DNA from: a virus
DNA length: 41,528 nucleotides
Virus record (IMG/VR): IMGVR_UViG_3300005253_000390
Coordinates: 1 to 41,528 of that record
Reading direction: 5' to 3' (one strand)
Position 1 is the first letter of the stretch. Every line of letters begins with the position of its first letter. Under the pieces are notes generated by a model, which was given only the letters and a program-made list of their open reading frames with translations, searched no databases and was not told where the DNA came from. Below, in pieces: positions 36,741 through 41,528 of this stretch. Made by a program: the position numbers and the translations under genes.

Positions 36741-38899
36741 CCTGTTCTCCGGTACTTCTTGTTCCACTTGGCTATCTGAGCTTTTGTTATGCTCTTAACA
36801 GTACCGCAAAGACCTTTGGATATAGCTATATCAGAATACATAATCGAAGACGCCGGATGAGAATTATGGACAATAACTCCTTCGGCTACAAAATTATTCG
36901 TCTCTGGTACACAAATATCATAAGTTTGTACTCTTTCAATAACAGGTCGAATATAACGTATTTTATGGTTCTGTCGCTTGCTTGGTATAAGTCCTTCCTT
37001 GTCCCTCTTCCTGTTATATTTTCTTGCACAAATCTTTGAACAATAAGCTGTTTTATAACTACCCCAATATTCCACACCACAAAACTTACAGAATTTGAAA
37101 CTGTTTACTCTGGTATAAAACTCTCTATTGTAGTCTGTTAAGTCTATATGTATCCGTTCTTGGTTCGTCCTGCCAATAAATGTTTTTCCACAATGGTCGT
37201 CAGCCTTGATAATCTGTAAATTAGTTGGTCTATTGTCAAAATGGTCGTTTTTAATATGGTCTGTATGATAACCGGATTTGATTGGCCCGTGAAATCTCAT
37301 ACATACAAATCTATGCTCATCACAAAAAGAACCATCGTTTAAATCAATCTCGATATATCTACGGTTTAGAACTTCATAAAAAGGCATTAAGCTATCACCG
37401 ACAGATAACTCATCCACTCTTTTGTATTTCTCGTTTCTCAACATGAACAAATGGTCTTGTGTAGCTCTTATATATTTCCCACTATCTAATCCAATTTCCC
37501 AAACTTCTGCGTTTTTACGAGTTGGGCCGCAAGAACCGATTTTGGTCGGTATTAAACGGTGTTCTTTCTCCGAATAACCCCAAACAAAATCGGACTTTAC
37601 AACGTCTTTAATAGGAATCCAATCTCGCAATGTGCGAATTTTCGTTTCTCCGGCCAAACAGGCCCAATCATGCAAGGGGTCTTTGAGATAAATCCTTAAA
37701 TCTTCATCGTATTTCCTTCGGTAATGAAAAAGAGCCTCTAAGCCGTCTTCACATTTATTCTCATTGAACCAGGCCGACTTAAAACCATTATTAGTATTAT
37801 TTATGGCAATGTCAAGGTTCTGTGTCTTATCTAAAACAACTACATCATAACCCAAATCCTTGAACGCCTTACCAAAGGTCATACCACTTACCTGCTCGCG
37901 CTTATTAGAATCCTTGGGCATAATGAATTTACCGTAATTGTAATCATTGTCCTTCTTTCTTTTATCGAGAACCCTTGCGTAGTGGTCTGCGAACTTTCCG
38001 GTGTTCTCGTAATAGTCTATGTAAATTCTTTTACCTTCAATTAATTGAAAGAACCATATCGCCGTACAGTCCAAACCTACGTCAGCCACCAAATGGACCC
38101 TGAAATCAGGTTTATGCGGGAAAGTGCCCATGTGACCGTCTTTTTGTATCTCAGAGAGTCTGGAGGCCCAAAAACAGGCGTCCAAGTCAACCTCATCGTG
38201 GCTGTTCATTACAAACTGCTTGAACTTGGCGGGAGAATCGACCTCCATCCTCCGCAAATCATCGATAAAGTCCTTTGGCAAATTAGATTCATTTTCAAAA
38301 GAATCGGCTTGAACACAAGAATAACCCTCCTTGGGACTCTTAATAAACATCTTCCAAGCCCAATTATGGCCGTTGGCGTTACATATTGTCATTATCTGCC
38401 TAAGAGGGTTGTCGTGCATACTCTGGAGGAATGGATATACCGCACCTGCCAGTTTCTTCCAATAATCCTCGTCAACCTCCAATTCACGCCTCAACCGGCC
38501 CCTCAATAGCTGAAATTGTGTATCAGTAGGAAATTCATCGCCCTGTTCAATATAAGCCCAGCCAATGTTAATGTTCTGCAAACCGCTTAATTCCTTGGCG
38601 TGGCGGAATAAAGTCTTGCTGCCATTACTGTAATGGGCCTCCTTAGTGCCCTGCGGGACGTGCTTCCCCGTGTATCGGGTGAAATCCTTCATTGTAGAAT
38701 CACGTAAATCGGTAAACTTGTTCCTGACAATCAGACCTAAATTATTCTTATAGAACCGATTAAGTAAATCGCCCTTAAAAAGAGCGTCCATAGTCTTGCC
38801 AGTACCCCAACCGGCTATAAATGATGGGAACCGATTCAAAGCAGTATAGAATTCCCACTGCTTAGGCTCTAAATCGTAGTTTATGACCTTAGTTGGCAT
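36737..38899 (-). CDS. terL: Terminase large subunit containing an in-frame intein, 720 aa precursor
   Basis: The ATPase shows Walker A AGWGTGKT (residues 29-36) and Walker B WAYIEQGDE (114-122), with the acidic pair at its end. The RuvC-like nuclease begins VADVGLDCTAIW with D273 and D277. After DWA (411-413) a 266-residue intein (414-679) interrupts the chain, and the host protein resumes with SHPASSIMYSDIA. Joined, the sequence reads DWASHPASS, matching the nuclease end of P22-like terminases. Mature length would be 454 residues. TerL packages and cuts the DNA, so virion assembly depends on splicing. Confidence 0.9.
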   Translation of the reverse strand: MPTKVINYDLEPKQWEFYTALNRFPSFIAGWGTGKTMDALFKGDLLNRFYKNNLGLIVRNKFTDLRDSTMKDFTRYTGKHVPQGTKEAHYSNGSKTLFRHAKELSGLQNINIGWAYIEQGDEFPTDTQFQLLRGRLRRELEVDEDYWKKLAGAVYPFLQSMHDNPLRQIMTICNANGHNWAWKMFIKSPKEGYSCVQADSFENESNLPKDFIDDLRRMEVDSPAKFKQFVMNSHDEVDLDACFWASRLSEIQKDGHMGTFPHKPDFRVHLVADVGLDCTAIWFFQLIEGKRIYIDYYENTGKFADHYARVLDKRKKDNDYNYGKFIMPKDSNKREQVSGMTFGKAFKDLGYDVVVLDKTQNLDIAINNTNNGFKSAWFNENKCEDGLEALFHYRRKYDEDLRIYLKDPLHDWACLAGETKIRTLRDWIPIKDVVKSDFVWGYSEKEHRLIPTKIGSCGPTRKNAEVWEIGLDSGKYIRATQDHLFMLRNEKYKRVDELSVGDSLMPFYEVLNRRYIEIDLNDGSFCDEHRFVCMRFHGPIKSGYHTDHIKNDHFDNRPTNLQIIKADDHCGKTFIGRTNQERIHIDLTDYNREFYTRVNSFKFCKFCGVEYWGSYKTAYCSKICARKYNRKRDKEGLIPSKRQNHKIRYIRPVIERVQTYDICVPETNNFVAEGVIVHNSHPASSIMYSDIAISKGLCGTVKSITKAQIAKWNKKYRRTG
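36863..37660 (-). other. Intein with HNH homing endonuclease (266 aa) inside TerL
   Basis: Splicing blocks are clear. Block A is CLAGETKIRTLRDWIPI with Cys1 at precursor residue 414, and block B is GKYIRATQDHLFML (T480, H483). Near the C-terminus are block F (VQTYDICVPETNNFVAEGVI) and block G (VHN ending at N679), followed by Ser as the +1 residue. Between them lies an HNH core (YHTDHIKNDHFDNRPTNLQI, 544-563) and a zinc ribbon (CKFCGVEYWG ... CSKIC, 604-624). All residues needed for splicing and homing appear present, so it should be active. Confidence 0.9.
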
Positions 38900-38902
38900 G
38901 AA

Positions 38903-38998
38903 TTACCAGACCTCACGCAAAATAAAGTATATTAAGGCCAAAGAGTTAAAAAAAGCGATAAAATCCGTTATTGACCAATCTTCGTGATGTAATTTCAT
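38903..38998 (-). CDS. Membrane-type microprotein before TerL, 31 aa
   Basis: The frame MKLHHEDWSITDFIAFFNSL ... IYFILREVW has one hydrophobic segment and stops two bases before the TerL ATG. An AAGGA site is about 13 bases upstream, which is long. A second, overlapping frame (MIYDEITSRRLVNNGFYRFF) is better spaced from the site; at most one of the two is likely translated. Confidence 0.4.
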   Translation of the reverse strand: MKLHHEDWSITDFIAFFNSLALIYFILREVW

Positions 38999-39146
38999 CA
39001 TATATCATAAGTCCTTGTAAGTTAAGTGTTTATCAAACATTTGCAAAAGTGGGCTGTGATTATAGAGACATATCATACTCTCTCTGCCTTTCCCCAAAAG
39101 GGGACACGGGGGCCTCTTCCGACCCCACCCCTCGACTTTCTGCGAT
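38999..39146 (-). promoter_or_regulatory. Non-coding gap with G/C-run hairpins upstream of TerL
   Basis: No gene is supported here. CCCCAAAAGGGG (39092-39103) is a perfect palindromic hairpin. A second stem joins GGGG (39108-39111) to CCCC (39123-39126). A TATAAT hexamer (- strand, 39064-39059) lies downstream of these, without a good -35 box. The region could hold a terminator plus promoter, or a packaging signal. Confidence 0.35.
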
Positions 39147-39326
39147 TCATTTAGTCTTCCTTAGTAATACCTCACGCACTCCGCCCAACCTAAGTAAGTC
39201 CTGTTCAGTTATGAGTTTAACTATCTTATCGACAACAGGCTGCACTTCCGCTGCGTACTCAGATAACGCCTGGGCCTGCTCTCGGCCTTGCCTTAGTCTT
39301 TGTTCAAGTTGTTCAGTTCCGTCCAT
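39147..39326 (-). CDS. Small helical protein, 59 aa
   Basis: The start is ATG 39326 (MDGTEQLEQRLRQGREQAQA), preceded by AGGATG; the longer frame to 39416 needs a TTG start and overlaps another gene. The product is a charged amphipathic helix pair ending in LLRKTK. Not recognised. Confidence 0.5.
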   Translation of the reverse strand: MDGTEQLEQRLRQGREQAQALSEYAAEVQPVVDKIVKLITEQDLLRLGGVREVLLRKTK

Positions 39327-39351
39327 TGTACTGCATCCTCTATGCTTGTAG

Positions 39352-39447
39352 CTACGCTCCGTCATTGCTCTTCCATATCCATCGGCCCATAAATAAACCA
39401 ACAAAATAAACTGCAACGGGATATAGTATAACCCAACTATCAGGCAT
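39352..39447 (-). CDS. Single-span membrane microprotein, 31 aa
   Basis: The frame MPDSWVILYPVAVYFVGLFM ... ends RWIWKSNDGA. The ATG lies in a GGAGCATAGCTATG junction module (39445-39458), and the gene ends in GGAGCGTAG, which forms the next copy of the module. The hydrophobic span covers most of the protein. Confidence 0.5.
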   Translation of the reverse strand: MPDSWVILYPVAVYFVGLFMGRWIWKSNDGA

Positions 39448-39457
39448 AGCTATGCTC

Positions 39458-39535
39458 CTACTCCCATTTAAACCTTATCAATCCATGCAAGACATAACCA
39501 ACAACCGCACCTATTGCAAATACTACATAGTCCAT
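39458..39535 (-). CDS. Single-span membrane microprotein, 25 aa
   Basis: The frame MDYVVFAIGAVVGYVLHGLI ... ends RFKWE. The ATG is in the GGAGCGTAGCTATG module (39533-39546), whose TAG is the stop of the upstream zinc-ribbon gene. Its form (a short span followed by a basic/aromatic tail) is shared with the 39352 and 39999 microproteins. Confidence 0.5.
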   Translation of the reverse strand: MDYVVFAIGAVVGYVLHGLIRFKWE

Positions 39536-39537
39536 AG

Positions 39538-39720
39538 CTACGCTCCATGCGCTGCGTCTAACATTATCAATGCTTCGGTTATGTATCTATTATGTTCGGC
39601 TTGACGTTTGTGTTCATCATAAACTTGGCTGGAAAGCCGTGACTGACATGCAAGACTACAAGTTCTGCACACACCACTATCTTTGCCACAAATTACACAG
39701 TTACATCTTACTGGTTTCAT
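39538..39720 (-). CDS. Zinc-ribbon protein, 60 aa
   Basis: The start is placed at ATG 39720 (MKPVRCNCVICGKDSGVCRT), overlapping the end region of the upstream gene; a GTG at 39765 with GAGGCG upstream is an alternative. C6, C8, C11, C18, C21 and C25 form a ribbon of the C-x2-C type followed by QSRLSSQVYDE, similar to 39725-40018. The C-terminus is helical. Confidence 0.55.
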   Translation of the reverse strand: MKPVRCNCVICGKDSGVCRTCSLACQSRLSSQVYDEHKRQAEHNRYITEALIMLDAAHGA

Positions 39721-39724
39721 ATCC

Positions 39725-40018
39725 TCAGTCTTCAGGTCTTTCGGACCCTGCATAAACCAGTTCACCTAACGCCTCGATGCTTGACTTGCTCGGAGCTTTC
39801 ATGGCACATGGTCGGCAAGCACCTGGCCAGCGCCTTGGCTTGGCAAGGGCCGGCAAACTGCCGCCACAATATCTACATGATTCGAGGTCGGCAACACTTG
39901 ATGCAACAGGCAATGCAACACTTCGCTGTGCAACACTTCGAGCCAGCTTTGACCTGCATGTTGGGCCACATGTCCGGGCTTTCTTACCGATTGCTTTGTC
40001 ACATATTACGCATTTCAT
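39725..40018 (-). CDS. Double zinc-ribbon protein, 97 aa
   Basis: The start is ATG 40018 (MKCVICDKAIGKKARTCGPT) with AAGGATAAGAG upstream; a frame from 40054 is less likely. The first ribbon (C3, C6, C17, C21) is followed by an Ala/Val-rich repetitive linker (ARSVAQRSVALPVASSVA) and a second ribbon (CRYCGGSL ... CRPCAM). The linker region is unusually GC-rich for this genome. Nucleic-acid binding is likely; function unknown. Confidence 0.55.
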   Translation of the reverse strand: MKCVICDKAIGKKARTCGPTCRSKLARSVAQRSVALPVASSVADLESCRYCGGSLPALAKPRRWPGACRPCAMKAPSKSSIEALGELVYAGSERPED

Positions 40019-40094
40019 GTCTCTTATCCTTAATATAACCCAATACCTGCCCAATTATGAAACCTATTGCCAATATAGCTGCAATCTCAACCAT
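39999..40094 (-). CDS. Single-span membrane microprotein, 31 aa
   Basis: The frame MVEIAAILAIGFIIGQVLGY ... ends KDKRHEMRNM. The ATG overlaps the terminase small subunit stop (GATGGTTGA). It overlaps the 5' end of the downstream zinc-ribbon gene by 20 bases in another frame and carries that gene's ribosome binding site. Confidence 0.45.
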   Translation of the reverse strand: MVEIAAILAIGFIIGQVLGYIKDKRHEMRNM

Positions 40095-40518
40095 CTTCTA
40101 TCTCCTTACTATCAATCACTTTAGCCTGCTTAGGGCCTATTATGATGATTGTCTGCTCCTGCTTTGTGCCGGCGTCCTTGTCCATGCCGTAAAGCCTGGC
40201 TATGCCTGTGCTTGCAGAAACTCGGGCGCCGGCTGCGCGTACCTTAGAGGCGAAATCACGATCCTCTTCATACATTCTGTGCATATCTTCGACAGTAAAC
40301 CCCTTGTCCTTAGCTGATTTCGCCTTAAACTTAGTAATAGCTTGCTTTATGTAATCGTAGGTAAGCAGTCGTCTTGCATTCTGCCTATGCCCTGACTTAC
40401 AATTTGGATACGCTTTTTGATAAGCTAAGCTACCATTATTGACAGCATCAGTACATATATGGCTTACAAAGTCTATCTGTCCTAATGTTAGCGGCCTGTC
40501 TCTTAACTCTATTGCCAT
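40087..40518 (-). CDS. terS: Terminase small subunit (Terminase_2-like), 143 aa
   Basis: The N-terminal half follows the family pattern: PLTLGQIDFVSHICTDAVNN, SLAYQKAYPNCKSGHRQNAR and RLLTYDYIKQAITKFKAK, a helix-turn-helix that recognises the packaging site. A central coiled helix (VEDMHRMYEEDRDFASKVRA) would drive ring assembly, and the C-terminus (TIIIIGPKQAKVI) is strand-rich. It lies about 1.2 kb upstream of TerL with microprotein genes between them, which is an unusual spacing for the pair. Confidence 0.75.
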   Translation of the reverse strand: MAIELRDRPLTLGQIDFVSHICTDAVNNGSLAYQKAYPNCKSGHRQNARRLLTYDYIKQAITKFKAKSAKDKGFTVEDMHRMYEEDRDFASKVRAAGARVSASTGIARLYGMDKDAGTKQEQTIIIIGPKQAKVIDSKEIEDG

Positions 40519-40826
40519 ATCCTTGACCTATAGTTTTTAAAGCTCTCGCCACATTCAGCACACTTAATCTCCATCAGTGTTTCGTGACCACTGGTACACG
40601 TAAAATACAGCTTCTCCATCTGCTGTGTATTATGGCCATTTCTTGTAGGCATATATAATGTCGGGCCATCAACGGAAAATGTTATAATCTCTTGCTCTTT
40701 GTTCTCAGTATCCGGCGATTTGCTTTCTCCTGCGCCTAAGTTTAAGTAATAGCCCACCATCAAGCCTATAATAGTTGCTAAAAACAAATATCTTATTAAC
40801 TTTGCTCTTTCTTTCTTTATTGGCAT
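40509..40826 (-). CDS. Membrane-anchored protein with Cys motif, 105 aa
   Basis: Residues about 8-30 (KLIRYLFLATIIGLMVGYYL) form a membrane anchor. A hydrophilic linker and a zinc-ribbon-like end (FTCTSGHETLMEIKCAECGE) follow, with C-x2-C near residue 90. ATG follows AGGATGAAGTAA. Combination of a membrane anchor and zinc ribbon is unusual. Function unknown. Confidence 0.6.
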   Translation of the reverse strand: MPIKKERAKLIRYLFLATIIGLMVGYYLNLGAGESKSPDTENKEQEIITFSVDGPTLYMPTRNGHNTQQMEKLYFTCTSGHETLMEIKCAECGESFKNYRSRIWQ

Positions 40827-40913
40827 TTACTTCATCCTAAACACATAAATTATCGTCTTGGCTGCTATTAGACTAAACACCACGATTAAGTACAGTATTA
40901 TCTTATCGACCAC
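40827..40913 (-). CDS. Single-span membrane microprotein with GTG start, 28 aa
   Basis: GTG 40913 lies seven bases after AGGGA in the 26-bp junction repeat. The frame reads (M)VDKIILYLIVVFSLIAAKTI ... YVFRMK, and its stop sits next to the following ATG (TAAATG). The single span is flanked by charged residues. Confidence 0.45.
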   Translation of the reverse strand: MVDKIILYLIVVFSLIAAKTIIYVFRMK

Positions 40914-40938
40914 ATTTAATCCCTGCTTTGTTGTTCAA
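40913..40938 (-). repeat. 26-bp gene-junction repeat, copy 1
   Basis: CATTTAATCCCTGCTTTGTT plus GTTCAA (+ strand) is repeated without change at 41354-41379. On the - strand it encodes the residues E-Q-Q-S-R-D and a stop, includes AGGGA, and ends in an ATG. Confidence 0.9.
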
Positions 40939-40987
40939 ATCTTTTAAGACAGAATGCACCTACTACTAATCCTATACAATAAAACAC
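40916..40987 (-). CDS. Microprotein ending in EQQSRD, about 23 aa, start uncertain
   Basis: The frame (M)FYCIGLVVGAFCLKRFEQQS-RD ends inside the 26-bp repeat. GTG at 40987 is the best start. A competing frame from ATG 41000 (MEWLCVLLYRISSRCILS) has the better-spaced GAGG site. One of the two is probably translated; both are short and hydrophobic. Confidence 0.35.
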   Translation of the reverse strand: MFYCIGLVVGAFCLKRFEQQSRD

Positions 40988-41023
40988 ATAGCCATTCCAT
41001 CTCTAATTACCTCGTTTTGTTAT

Positions 41024-41197
41024 TCAAAGTTCCTCGGCTATATTAAATATCTTCATACGTAGATTCACGTTACCAGTCATATTAAACACAACATCACCGA
41101 GGTTATTGAGAAACTCCTTGTCTGTATCTACGCAAGGATAAGGGATCAAGTCGTCAAACATAGCCTCAAATGTCTTTTGCTCTTCTTTTGTGAACAT
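41024..41197 (-). CDS. Acidic helical protein, 57 aa
   Basis: ATG 41197 follows AGAGAGG at good spacing. The product (MFTKEEQKTFEAMFDDLIPY ...) is acidic, ends FNIAEEL and looks globular. The competing frame at 41146-41328 overlaps its 5' part. The site and composition favour this one. Confidence 0.55.
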   Translation of the reverse strand: MFTKEEQKTFEAMFDDLIPYPCVDTDKEFLNNLGDVVFNMTGNVNLRMKIFNIAEEL

Positions 41198-41328
41198 TTT
41201 CGGGTTCCTCTCTTTTTAGTCCTTAACATCTTATTAGTATAATAATCATGCTCTGGATACCATCTTTCAATGATTAATTCGTTGTTCAAGCTGCTGTTCT
41301 CTTTTATATTAACCCCTATTAAAGGCAT
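41146..41328 (-). CDS. Possible basic protein, 60 aa (doubtful)
   Basis: The frame MPLIGVNIKENSSLNNELII ... carries a basic end (KKRGTRKCSQKKSKRHLRL) that is antagonistic to the better-supported 41024-41197 gene, overlapping it by 52 bases. No strong ribosome binding site is present. The region 41200-41356 otherwise holds only a 15-codon frame from ATG 41356 (MIVICLILCYAFNRG). Confidence 0.3.
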   Translation of the reverse strand: MPLIGVNIKENSSLNNELIIERWYPEHDYYTNKMLRTKKRGTRKCSQKKSKRHLRLCLTT

Positions 41329-41353
41329 AACAGAGTATTAAACAAATAACTAT

Positions 41354-41379
41354 CATTTAATCCCTGCTTTGTTGTTCAA
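41354..41379 (-). repeat. 26-bp gene-junction repeat, copy 2
   Basis: Identical to 40913-40938. It again encodes E-Q-Q-S-R-D-stop followed by AGGGATTAAATG, here at the end of the partial zinc-ribbon gene. Confidence 0.9.
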
Positions 41380-41527
41380 CTAACTTTCCTACGTCTGCAA
41401 AAGCTCGTACATTACCACAGCCAACGCACTTAAAATATTCACCTTGATGCGCAATAACAAACTTCTCAAAGGTTGACAACCTCATTTTACGTCCGTCCCT
41501 GTATCTCCAAGACTCTCCGCAGTAATC
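41357..41527 (-). CDS. Zinc-ribbon protein, 5' end outside window
   Basis: The frame is open to the window edge (DYCGESWRYRDGRKMRLS ...) and contains two Cys pairs, one implied by YCGES at the edge and one in FKCVGCGNVRAF, then ends KLVEQQSRD. It belongs to the zinc-ribbon class seen in the late arm. An internal ATG (MRLSTFEKF) exists, but the upstream Cys suggests the gene starts beyond the edge. Confidence 0.55.
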   Translation of the reverse strand, partial: DYCGESWRYRDGRKMRLSTFEKFVIAHQGEYFKCVGCGNVRAFADVGKLVEQQSRD

Positions 41528-41528
41528 A

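Noticed and set aside
37000-37660. Interpretation of the TerL insert as a separate HNH gene or a group I intron
   Set aside because: The reading frame is continuous, and intein splicing blocks A, B, F and G flank the HNH domain exactly, so an intein explains it.
1-41528. tRNA genes, reverse transcriptase/diversity-generating retroelement, integrase
   Set aside because: I looked for T-loop-like sequences and for characteristic motifs (YxDD, tyrosine or serine recombinase signatures) and found none; a profile search would be decisive.

Overview
The window looks like most of the genome of an uncultivated, strictly bipolar tailed phage with a short-tail (podovirus-like) virion. The evidence is a P22-type portal, an N4-gp56-type major capsid protein, a short-tail adaptor and nozzle pair, internal-virion-type proteins and both terminase subunits. 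No integrase, RNA polymerase, DNA polymerase or tRNA gene was recognised. All three stop codons are used and ribosome binding sites are of the AGGAG/AAAGGA type. A spanin pair with a lipoprotein partner and an O-antigen polymerase/ligase-like protein point to a host with an outer membrane; the host taxon cannot be named from the sequence.

Layout. Positions 1-9500 (+ strand) hold the early region: densely packed small genes for DNA metabolism (SSB-like, NinB-like, NinG, a short C5-methyltransferase-like protein, a replication-protein C-terminal domain, a Gp37/Gp68-family protein), many zinc-ribbon microproteins, and a family of repeated coiled-coil microproteins (3416-4685). Three free-standing endonuclease-like genes (2364, 4758, 8425) are wedged between these. 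Positions 9595-41528 (- strand, read right to left) hold the late region: small membrane and zinc proteins, terminase small subunit (40087), mini-membrane proteins, terminase large subunit with an HNH intein (36737), portal (34574), small head-associated proteins, a Tat-signal protein, scaffold (31487), capsid (30531), decoration-like proteins, a beta-helix protein, an O-antigen polymerase/ligase-like protein (26143), adaptor (25057), signal-peptide fibre proteins, nozzle (20276), a giant fibre (16429), a GNAT-like protein, an S74-chaperone protein, internal virion proteins, and finally holin-like and spanin genes. The two arms converge near 9600. One + strand gene with its own promoter (15950) sits inside the late arm like a moron.

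Most unusual points. Five fibre-like or virion-operon proteins carry N-terminal Sec-type signal sequences, one further head-region protein carries a twin-arginine signal, and a membrane O-antigen polymerase/ligase homologue with TPRs is embedded in the same operon. Together they suggest a phage programme that exports proteins to, or remodels, the host envelope late in infection. Two endonuclease-like genes carry near-consensus sigma70 promoters placed so that transcription should start at or next to the ATG (leaderless mRNAs), and a third appears to have replaced the 3' end of its neighbour with a recoded copy. Repeated gene-junction modules (RBS plus stop/start) at several places suggest cassette shuffling by short homology.
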